From the NCBI GenBank assembly GCA_002633005.1, contig NMRA01000031.1:62001-126000 (forward strand): DNA of 64,000 nucleotides, written 5' to 3'. The position numbers and the translations under genes are program-made. Shown here one piece after another: positions 36,501 through 48,500 of the stretch. Numbering within the stretch: the first letter of the stretch is position 1; each line of letters begins with the position of its first letter. Source of the stretch: Phoronis australis. Lineage: Eukaryota; Phoronida; Phoronidae. Below the pieces are notes generated by a model. The model ran no database searches and had not been told where the DNA came from. It saw nothing but the letters and a program-made list of their open reading frames with translations.

Positions 36501-39500
36501 ACTTTGCCATGTCTTTGTCAAGGAAGGCAGAAATTGCATCAGCGGAACTTGACGAGGATTTTTCTGACAAGATCTCGGATGGGGATATACCAAAATTCTT
36601 TGAAAAGAGTGGCAATGGATATCGCTGCACGTTGTGCAAAGTCAAGTGTTCACGTTCTGTGAAAGCCCTTCGTGAACATTGCGGAGGAAAGAAGCATCGC
36701 CTACATTATCGAGTGTACAAGTTAAATGAGGATAAGTAAGGCTTGATTGTTATTGATAAATTTAATGCAAATGGTTTGATGTCATTTCAAGATTATACTT
36801 GGATCCTAAATTTTTGACATACACAACTTTTGTAAACTGATTTGTACATGTATTTTAAAATCTCAAATCCAGAAAATTAATATCGCATTAAATCACCACC
36901 ATCTAGTAGTTAGATCGTTGTTTACATTATTGTTCAAAGTACACGATTCTGAGCTCTTGGTTATAGAAACAAATTAACAATTATTGGGAGGAGAAATTTT
37001 TTATTTAACATTTAAAACCACATTAAACCTGTGCTGTCTCTCAGGATAGCAAGTTTTGATTATCATGCTGTCACCTAACGTTCTATGAACTTGGTCTAAA
37101 AAAATTGTGATTGTTACGAACTGTCAGGTATTGTTGAGCTCAGAGTTCACTTGTAAGCTGTGCAAGGAGCAAGACTGTACCAATTTTATGGTAAGTAGCC
37201 TTCACAGGTTTGATGCCGGTTTAAATGATTACCATTGCAGGTCCCTGGGAGACAATCATAGTGACGTTAATGTGTCTTTTACCAAAAGAAATGCCAGTGG
37301 TGACATTGATGAGAATTTCATGGAAGTTAATTTGGAGCATGAACGGGAACCCATGACTGTTGTATTAAAAATACACAATGTGAGCAAAAAACATTGTCTG
37401 AGCCTGACGGGGTGTAAAATTCTGCGAAACTTTAGAGTGTATAAACTATCGGACAAACTGAACGCAACAGAAGGGCAAGAACTTGACATACCTCCAGGTA
37501 ACTAAAGATTAAGACTGATTTTATAAATGCAGTAGAATTGTCTGTTGTATCTTATTTCAAAGTTGGTGAAGGTATCGACCATAGACATCTTAATACTATA
37601 GACTGGGCGCACGCGCTATTGCAGCTGACAACTTGACGCCATATTGGAGAGTGCTACTGGTCACGTGACACGGCTAATTGCCGTGTAAACAAACAGGGTA
37701 AATTGTCCTTTTCAAAGCGCGATATCTAACAAATAAAGAGGCCGAAGAGTGTGATTTTTTCCCAGAAACATACAAAAACATGTGATGTAGCACTTATATG
37801 TGTTTTTAGGAGTTAATCTGTCGATAGGGAAAATATCAAATTATTAGAAGATCGCAACCAGTGGCAGATTCTCGAGAGGCTTGAGCTGCTGCACACCTGT
37901 CAATCCACTGCGAGCATTTTATTTTTTGTTTTTTTAAGAGACACCACTAAGATCGCACAAATTTATCATTTAATTTGTGTCGCTCGATGCAAATACATTA
38001 TATCCAGAAGACGTGCCGCCCACTCGGGACGTACTTTTGTGGTGCCCCAATAAGCCTTTTTACACAGACTGTTGAACAATGACACCGGGTAACTTTGTAA
38101 AATTAAAATATGACCCGGGTCGCTTTTAATGAGGTTTAAATTTAATGTGAACTACTGTGAAAAATGACTTCATTTGGGTCATATAAATAAATGACAGGTT
38201 TTTAAAGTTCATTAGGGTGTTCTCTCGGGCAACGGTTGTGAGCGTGTGATAACATCTAGCTCCTTTGTTAACTACTGAGCATAGTTTTTTGTCTGGTACG
38301 ACAACATGCAGATAAATTATCTACCAGGCTTAGTTACACAGTCAAACCCAGTACGTTGGTACGTTCGGACAGAATAGATTGTCTTATTTTTGATTGTAGT
38401 TGGGCGATTTTGGTGATTCAAAAACTATAAGCTTTATCAGTATTTGATGGGCAATTCAGAAATGTCTTTGGTTTATGGTCAAACATTTTATGACGTAACT
38501 TATTTTTAACAGCACAGCCCGGCCAGTAACGATATACAGTGGGGATTTGGGGGGGGCAAGGGGGTCATGCCCCCCTAAAATTCTCTCAGATACCATTTGG
38601 GAGTACGGGGTGCGAATTGCTGAGTAGCATATGCGCGCACCCAGGGTGTTCGGGGGAAATGCACAATGCACAGGCCTCGAAGAAACCCCGTTTACCTTTT
38701 TATGTGCCCACATATTTATTTGTGGACGCATTATGCCGTCAACTCCGTCCGTCTGTCCGGGGGGCGTCCGTCTGGCATCCGGCATCTGCTGCTTTATCTC
38801 CAAAACCCGTTGACTTACGTTCATGAAATTTGGCTCATATGTTCCATTCATAAATGGAACGGCACGAGCGAACTTTCGAACGGATCCGACTACCGGTGTG
38901 CCCCCTAGTGGCAATTTTAGTTTTTTACTCTAAACTTACCTTTGTACCATCAAAAGTCCTGAACAGATTTTCATGAAATTTGGTATGTAGCCACCTATTA
39001 GTGAGATGACGCTATCCTCCCGTTTTGGGATGGATTCGATGTAGTTTGCGCCACCTAGTGGCCATTTTTACTGTTTTCGTGCACCCCCAGACTTCAACTT
39101 TAAAGTTGCATTTTTATGAAGGAAATTATTTGTGTGAACATGGAACAATGATGTTAACAAGCCAAAAAAATGTCCATGCATGTTTTTTATGCAAATTAGT
39201 GCCACCATTACCGATTTGGCTACATTTCGCCTTATCTCCCCGACTATTTCATATAATTGAAAAAGCTAAATGTCTGAAATTATGTTTTGTGGGTCAAACA
39301 CTACATTAGAACTACAAGTTAGTGATAAAAACTCTCAATAATGGAACAGAAATGTTGTGTGGGGCATGAAAATCCACTATTTTTATCCAAATTCAAGACT
39401 TTGATGTTGACTGCTTAAATGAAAACAACATGATATGACATCATGTTTAGGTTGCAGCCCAACCAAAAATATATTTTAGGTTCAATAAATGAAAAAATTT

Positions 39501-42500
39501 TCTCATCTTTTAAAAAGAGGAACATTGTCTCTAAGACAGACACATTGTAACACATCAAAGGGATAAATTAGCTTTTGACCTAAAAAAACGTCTTGAATAC
39601 AAACTAACATAAAAATATACAATCGGTTGTTGACATGTCAATCAGAGGGAATCCGATGTGGAGGACAGGGAAATCGGACAGCATTCGAAATTAAGGCAGC
39701 TATCTATGCAGATGTAAAACTCATGCCTAAAAGAAAACGAGGTCGAAGCTTATCAACTGAAGCCAAAGATCAGTCTCTACCTATATGCATACTTCATTTA
39801 GTTTCTGTAAGTGAACATGGCAATTTTACAGCATTATGCAATGTGAGAGGAACAGGAATGTAAAAAGCTACCGCAGCTTAAAACTCGCATCGTCCAACAA
39901 AATGATGTCATCAAGGTCTCTTCCTTCCATTTGCTTTACGTTGAGGAACTAATACCCAAGGGGGATGGGAATCTTAGGTACTGTTTTGAGAAACTATAGA
40001 ATCGTTTTCAAAACAGGTTCATTGCAAAACCAGGTCAACTTCACAAACATTGACAGAGGTGACACTATCATTTTGGTTGTTTCATAGATCAAGTATAACC
40101 TTTCATCTGCTTTGGCACAAGCATATTGTTTAGGAAGTACAGGTAAACGTCTGAAAACCGCACTCACTCTTTGAGATGACATTCCGAAAGCGTGCAAACA
40201 GTCTTCAGAACTACAGTGGTCATTAAGAGCTGACTATATGGAACTTGGATTGTAAAACTTTTGCCTCCAGAACTCGTCCGATTTCTTAGTTTTGATGACG
40301 GGGGTGAAAAATTCGAGAGACTGGTTTTTTCTATTGGACAAGATATCGTATACGGAAAGTGGAAATTACCATCAAAGCATGTACTTCTTTGTGTAACCAT
40401 CAGAAAATTGCTTCGAAGCAAGCAGCTTACAACTAAATTGCACAAACTGGCCGGGTCACTGGGAGAGCTATGACTTCATCTTAGATTTTGAAACCGCTTT
40501 GGCAAATGTGATGGGGGATGTGTCAAGTCACAAGGAAATGTGATAATGTACAGTGTATCCCATTGTGAGTGAGACAATTCGAATAAAATGAACACGAATG
40601 TACATGGCAGAAACATCGTCAACCGTGCTTGAGGAATCATGATTCAAGAGGTAAAGCCTGGTTTTGAAACTTCCAAAGATAAAGCAATGCAAGTCACAAC
40701 CGACAACAAAGTCTCCAAGTAGAAGCTCCTTCTTGGAACAATAGATGGCCTTTTTCAAGACCAACAAAGCCTCCTTTCTGCATTACGGATCTTCTGGAAG
40801 ACATTGCTCCACAATACTTTCATTATCCTAAGGATGCTCTATTCATCCGTGATGGCATGACATTTCTCTACACGTTAGCTAATCTCCCTCCAATATGTGG
40901 TGAGATCTATTTATAAGTAAACCCCAGGAACGGTTGCAACGTGGCAGTGGGTGGACAACATACACGAAAACCGTACGACTTCAAAACCTTTCTTGCAAAC
41001 AATGACAACAAAATGCAACTCTCTCAACTGTTACTGTGAATTTGGAATGGTGAGAAGCCAGTTTGCAAGTTGGTGAAGAGCGAGATGGCCATCCTGATTG
41101 TAGACAGAAAAGCCCATGAACGTGTTACATCCGATGACGAGGAAGTCCACAGTCTTTTTCTGAACAAAATTTTTTGAGTATTTCTAACTTAAAGATAATC
41201 TGCGATGTCATACAGTAAATTAATCTGAGTTTCAGGTTCATACTCAGGAGCACCCACATATCTACAGCAATCTAGAAGAGACACAAGAAATGTTTTGTAC
41301 TTCCACTACGTTGTCTCACTTGGGTACAGAAACGCCGTGTGAGAACCCCTTACTCCGAATTCTTCTTCGTAGTTCTGCTGCATCATACTTACGCCATAAA
41401 GTTGACTGGTATATCTAGATACAGAGTTTGGAAAACATCGGCGACTACTGAATCTCTCCAACCTGGCCAAAATCCTTGGGAAAAAATTACTGTGAAATTG
41501 TACTTGGATTTTATATATACGCTGGAGAAGATTGCACCAGTGACTTTAAAGGTGAACGAAAGGCAGGCCCCCTTAAACAGTTGGAAAAGAATCCAAAGTT
41601 TCGCCGAGCATTCAGGCAACTTGGAGTTGATTGGGATGTACGTAAGTTTTGAAAGGGATGGAGGAATTCCCTTGCTTCGTGTATAAGTCTTGGGTAATTG
41701 ATAGATGCTACTCGTACCAAGCTGTTGCGCAATATGGTTGGTGAAGATGAAATTCTCACCTACAAGTTCAAGGTTGACCTTGCTCGACTTCCCTCGTGGC
41801 TAGCTGCTCGGAAACCTCACACCCAACAAGTAAATCACAGTGTCGCTTTGTAAAGCACGCTTGCAAACTCTTAATTGAACAGCCAAAACCTTATGACGAA
41901 GGACAAGGGTGGATGCGGACTGACGAAGAAGTGCTAGAATCATCTGTATTGCCGTGTGGTCCTATCTTACCAAACTCACTGATTGATATCTTGCTCACCG
42001 ATGTTTGTGAAGTGAAAGAGAAAAGTGACGAGTTGTATGGCAGTTTCACGGAAAGCGATGAACGTGACATGGAGTGATAGAACTTATAACCAGTGACATC
42101 AGCACCTAATGACTGCCCACATTTCTGGTATCATTTCCCTGCATTTTTTCCTTGAGATATTAAAGAAAATTGTTGAAATACGGTTCAGTAAAAAGCTGAT
42201 TATATAAGCACTGAAAGTTGCACTTTATTTTAGTGTTTATATTGGCTTATGTACGCTTTCAGTGTATTATTGATTGTAAGTAATCTATAATGCATATCAG
42301 GTACAATAGATTATGGAGAAAATTATTACTTCGTAATGCTTGACCCTCAAAATATCAGTTTTCACACTTGATTTGTTCAATAAGTCCGATTTCGTCAAAT
42401 AACAACAAATCGGTAATGGCGGCACTAATTTGCATAAAAAACGTATATGGGACACTTTTTTGGCTTGTTAACATCTTTTTTTGGTTTTCACACTTAATTC

Positions 42501-45500
42501 TCTTAGCAAAAATGCAACTTAGGAGTTGAAGTCTAGGGGGGGTGCACGGGGGACCATTTTTCGACTCAACTACAAAGGATGATTGTGAAAATTGGCATGT
42601 ATCTGCTTACTATATAGAGGATGGTTGACGACGATTTTCCGACGATTTCGACTACTGTGGCACCTCCTAGTGCCAGTTTTGTTTTTGTTATGCCTATGGC
42701 TGTATCTCCTAAACCGTTCGCAGGATCTTTACAAAATTTAGTAAGTATATTTATATGATGTTAACAATGGACGATGAAGACTTTTGGACAGGTGCGACCA
42801 CCGGTGTGCCCCCTAGTGGCAATTTTATTTTTTTACGTTTACCTATGTATCTTCAAAAGTCCTTGACGGATTTTCAGGAAATTTAATATGTAGACACCTA
42901 TTAGTGAGGTGACGCTATCCTCCCATTTTTGGATGGATTCAACATGGTTTGCGCCAAATAGTGGCCATTTTTACTGTTTTCGAGTCTGTTTTTTGAGTCC
43001 ACCCCTCTATCAACCAAACCGTTGAAAGGATGATTGTGAAAATTGGCATGTATGTGCTTAATATAAAGAGGACGGTTGACGATGATTTTCCGACGATTTC
43101 AACTAGTGTGGCGCCTCCTAGTGGCAGTTTTGTTTTGTTGTACCCATGGCTTTATCTCCTAAACCGTTCGCAGGATCTTTACTTAATTTAGCAAGTGTTA
43201 TTATATGATGTTGACTACCGATGACGACAACTTTCAGACAGATCTGACGACTGCTGTGCCCCCTAGTTGCCCTTTTAATGTTTTTACGTTTAACTCGGTA
43301 TCTCCAAAGGTCCTCAACAGATTTTCATAAAATTTTAAATATAGCCATCTGTTGGTGTGATGACGCTATCTTTCTGTTTTTGGTTGGAATCAAGGTATTT
43401 TGCACACCTAGTGGCCATTTTGTGCTGTTTTCAAATCTTGTTTTTGGTGTCCACCCCTGTATCAACCAAATAATTCGAAAATTGGCATATATGTTCTCTT
43501 GATGATGGTGACTGACTACTGTGGCGCCTCCTAGTGGTAGTTTTGTTTCACTCCCATAGTTGTGTCTCCTAAACCCACTGTAGGATCTTTACTAAATTTA
43601 GTAAGTGTATTTATATGAAGATAACAACAGACGATGACGACTTTCAGCGGATCCAACGGACACTGTGCCCACTAGTGGCAATTTCATTTTATTCTGTTTT
43701 CCTTTGTTTCTCTGAAGTTCCTTGACAGATTTTTATGAAATATAGCATGTTCTTGTTTTTGAATGGATTGTAGTTTTTTGCGCCATCTAGTGGCCATTTT
43801 TATGATACAAATAAGTAACCCGAAAGCACACCATTTGCAATGCATTCGTGGGCGCATTTTAAAGCTCCGCGTTGCTCTTGTTTTAGTAAAGGATCACAAA
43901 CCCAAAAATTCGAGAACCCGCATCCCTACATTTTAGGCTGGGCACGCACATGTGGCGAAATTCTGGTTATTGCTGTGCCCTGGCCCCCTTCCCCCTAACT
44001 CAAAATCCTGGATCAGCCCCTGATATAAGATACAATCTTATCAGAGATTAGAGCAATTATTGAACAAAAGAGAGCTGACACTCCAACCCTAATTGCCAGA
44101 ATGGACTTAATCAGTCATCATTGTAAGATATTGGCTACAGCGGTCATCCGCCCAACTTGTGATATACAACTTAACTAGTTAGACTCAACAGGATGCTGTA
44201 ATGTAAAAAGCAAAGAACACAGACTCAGTTCCTTTCCTGTGCATCGCTCGAAATTGCCAACGTACAAATATTCTCTCACGCACGTTTATTCCTCTCTCAC
44301 GGATCTGAAGTCCCACCATCAAGCGCCGGGCACTTGTTGGCGTTTTGTAGTATCCCCACACCGTGTAATTGTGTGCTCACATAGAGATCAGCCCTGCTCC
44401 TACTCATTATTTCGGACCGTTCCTATCCATCCCCGCCCTTAATCTGATATACATACTGCGCGACCATCAGCCGAGAACTTGAAAATAAATTCTTCTCTCA
44501 CGCACGCTGTCTGCTTATCCCAACCCCCTGTTGCAGGGGAACCGTTGAATAATGACTGGACAGGTTTTCGCGGACGTGGGTTTATTTTTTCATGGGCAGA
44601 AAATTCTTCACATTAAATTTAGACCCTGTGAAAAAACTAAACGGAGTCATTTTTCACGGGGTCATAATTAAGTATCAGTCCACGGATCCACCGACCACTG
44701 TACAGCCAACAAGCGGCAAGGTGGGGGGTCAACCATTCAGATCCATGTTTAGTCTGATAAATCACATTAGGGATGAGAGAAAATGGGTGAAGTATGACAC
44801 CACAAAGTTTGGTGGTTTAGGAGATACATGGGAAGTGTTCTTGGGGGCAAAATGAGGCAATTTCTTGCAGTGGAATGAGTCATTTTTTACCAAATTTTCT
44901 ACTCCAGTTTCTGCTTCAAACAGAATTGTTTCTGAACAATTTTGATATCACATGATAGGTTCGTGACCAATGTCAGTAAAAACGGCACCGACACTGCAAT
45001 ATCGGTTACCATGGTAACACTGCAACTGTTTCGGTGGAGGTACATTTCCGTCTTGTGAAAAACCAGCTGTAAGCTGTACCCTTATAGCGAAGCTGCCCCC
45101 GCAAGAAAACTAAAAATAATAACATGGACATGTAGAAGACTCCATGCCCTTGAAATTAATACAATAAAAACTTTGTCAGCGCTTCAGGCAGGCTTGGTAA
45201 TAGGTGTCTGAATTTCACTATTTTCAGACCGCGTGTGTGTATTTGTCATGTTAAACCAGTCACTAGTTGTGCGCCGTTTCTACGCATTAATATGCCGTGG
45301 TATAAAACAACAATTAAAACAATTGGTTTGCTTAAATGTTTTTAATTAATTTTAAGGACACTAGCATTTCCCAATAAATAATGAAATTATACTAAATTTG
45401 TTCATCCAATTCGTCTGAATACCAAACTAAAGCTTACAATGCGTTAGTTGAATGATGGCTGACCTAAAGTGCGGGTTTGCGAATTTATCTATTTATCTGG

Positions 45501-48500
45501 CACTGCCAGTCGCATCGAATGTGGTATTTCTACAAATTGCGGGGAGAAACAACTTTGGAAACTCTAGGGAAATACACAAGGTATAGAGCGAGACATTTGA
45601 GCACCTTATAAGAGTACGTGGAGCTGATGTGGAGGTGGAACGTGTCCTCCTGAGTAGTCTGTCTCAGTGTCTGCCTCGGAGGCACTGTGTGCAGCAGGAG
45701 CTACATAATCTACCGTATTAGGTTCACTTGCCCGAATCATCGTTACAACACTCGAGATATGTTGGCGTCGCCAAAGACACTTAGAACATTCACTGCACAC
45801 TAGAGGAGAAATCTGATAGAGGTCTGAAAAATTACCAAAGACGTTTAAAGCCAAGGTTCAACGTCCTGCTTCGTGTGAGCTCAGGTAGGAATCACTAAAC
45901 TCCAGGGTCTGACCCTGAGGAATATTTTTAGAAGCCCGTCATTCATGCAAAAATACTTTTATTGACACAAAGTGATTGCTTATAGCTTTGGCCTTATTGC
46001 TTAATCATATCTTATCCAAATGTGTTGATGTTTATGCAACTACATGTATACAATGGCATAGAAAATAAGGTTGTCATCATAACTTTTCATAACAACCACC
46101 AAATGTGTAACATGACTTCTGCCCATGAAATACTTTTAGAGACTAGGGAGTATGTTTTGTCTACCAATGATTTTCTGCGATTGTGAAGTTAATTAAACAT
46201 GCTAAAGCCGTCAAAAATATTGGTCCCTTCACTTATTTTAGCTTGGTATTCATATTTTGTGAGCCGAAATGGCCACATTAAATTTAATATGTTTAATTTT
46301 TCATTAATACAATTTTAGGAATCGGGAAAGGCTTATGCTGAAGAAGTGGCTTCTGCTGAAGTTGGAGACTTGCCGATTATTAGTAAAGGTTGGGTATGGA
46401 AAATTTCACAACCAGCGAGAAGATACCCTTCTGGACAACTAAGTGAGGGGGCTAGAGAGAGGCCGAAAAGTCTACTCCCAGAAGATATGTAAAAGAGAAT
46501 TTGTAGCTTGAGGAACGAGTTGGGGAAAAAGCATTTGCCAAAGATTACTGGCTTATACCACAACAGGTCCAAAGTAATTTGTTGAGATAGGCCACTCTCA
46601 ACAAATGTGGGGAAACTGGGACAGAGGAAGTGGAGTATGCATAGAAAGAGGCAATCTGCGATTGTCAAGGATGTAGCATTGTAAAAATTCAATGGGAGGA
46701 AACAGTACAGTGGCTGGACCTGTAAATACTCTGGCTGATCTGCTAAATCCAGTGGGGGCATTATTGTATCAGCACAGCTGTGTAGGGAAGTAGGCCTGTG
46801 TGTTGTCGCAAGCTTTGTTTGCACCAGAACTGCTTGTGTGAACAGCACAAGTCTAAAATTTACCTAGTCTAAGACTGAGTTTTTGTCCAGGCACGGATTA
46901 TGATCCTGGGCCACATGGTAATGGTACATTGTTCATTTTGTTTAGCCACTGGATTTTTTGGTCTGACAGGATTACTCAGTGTCGCCATCACATTTAGATG
47001 ATTTCTGACCTCTGTACTATTTCTTTTCCTTGAAGATGCGTAATTGATCTGAATTTATGTTTCCGCATTTTATTTACCATTGTAGATTTTTGTTTGTAAA
47101 TGGGTATATATTACTGAAATTTGAGACCCTGTTGCAGTTAGGCTGGTTTTGTTAACTTATCTTTCTGCCTGGGTTGTAAACCCATATTCTGTCCAGGAGG
47201 TAATAAGTTTTGATTTAGACCATTTACCTCTATAAACTTTGCTCAGTTTGTTCCTTATCCAGATGGGAAGTGATTTCTGGAATTGTAGCGAATTGACAGT
47301 TTGCTATTCCTTGAGACCATGCTGTGTGTATAAAATCGCACACTATTAGTCTGGTCTTTAGCAATTGCATATTGCCAGATCTTTCAAAGTTCTGAAATTG
47401 CTCAAAAGTGACCTGGAAGTAATACCTATTTCGTGATGGTAAAATATCTAAATCAAAAGTTGTTTTATGTGATTTTAGGCGAGTTTATGTCCACTTCAAA
47501 TGATTTTTTGTTGCAGTACTGAAAAGTATTGGCACATTAGCTCTGGTGGCTCCTTGTTTTTTTGGCGAATTGACCATTTTATGGTTCCCATGGGTAATTT
47601 TGTTACTGGTCTAGTATGTATGTACAACTGTAATCGTAGGGCAATTGTAATGCAAACCATGTTGCAAAAGTATTTTTTCATGACCATTTCATTGTAAAAT
47701 GCTGCCTAATTGGAACCGACAAGCCAATTTTTCATTTTGTGGTGGTTAGTTTTGATAAGAACATTGATGTGGTAAATACAGCTACCTCAAGTTTGTGAAG
47801 AAGAGATTTCCAGTGTTGTCAGCGATATTGCGAAATCACTTTTTCGCAGTGAGACTACATCACCTTAAATGTAATTCCCTGACTTTATGAGCTTTGTGTG
47901 GTTGACTCTGTCCTGTAGCAATTAGAGTGTTGAAAAGATCTAGAAGGCAATTTTTTATTAGAGTCATAACATTTGCACTTTTGACTGTACAGTTATCTTT
48001 GCATTGTATTACGAAAACATATTTTGTAGTACACAAGTCTCTGGTTGGTATTTTATATTTTTTCACAAGGAATATTTTCAACTTAGATGAGTTGTCTGTG
48101 AGGTAGGCAATTTTCAAATAAGATAATGAATAAAATTGTCAAACATTGTTTTATTTTTTAGATGTGTGATCTTCCAATAAGTGATTACTTTTAAAAAACC
48201 TGTGCAGAATTTGATTTTTACTCTTCATTTGAAGGAGAATAAATCCATAAACCTGCATTGTCTAGAAATTTTACTCAAACTACATATTACAGGGTTGGGG
48301 ATTGGAATCTTAATACAACAGAGTCTGAACCCGTACCATGAGCAATACAACACAATACACGGATATAAAAATTTGGTGTTTAGGTTCCACGGAAAGGATT
48401 CGTGTGCGCGGTAATAGTTACTAAGGTGCGTGGTCATTGTTTGTGGATACTTTGGGATTCCTCTTCTGTGGTCATCCACGGGAAACCTGGTCGCATAGAG

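Larger units (their letters stand above)
38699..43882. mobile_element. Outer modular element, copy 1, split by an inner transposon
   Basis: Left end ATGTGCCCACATATTTATTT, right end CGTGGGCGCATTTT then GCGTTGCTCTTG; the terminal words are inverses. Removing the inner element (39078-42548) leaves about 1.7 kb, close to copy 2 (55427-57095). The right part shows three modules of about 440-450 bp, each with GAAAATTGGCATGTAT, CCTCCTAGTGGCAGTTTTG, GCCCCCTAGTGGCAATTTT and AGTGGCCATTTTTACTGTTT. No ORF of its own. Confidence 0.7.

Noticed and set aside
37191-37245. Intron between GTAAGT at 37191 and CAG before 37246
   Set aside because: The frame is open across it, and retaining it supplies the two histidines of the second finger; splicing it out breaks the frame.
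44592-44855. Plus-strand ORF of 87 codons preceded by a CAG
   Set aside because: Its phase and content do not fit MOV10 and I recognise no family.
46333-46848. Minus-strand ORF of 171 codons in MOV10 intron 3
   Set aside because: No domain, no paralog and no splice context; length alone is not enough in 64 kb of six frames.
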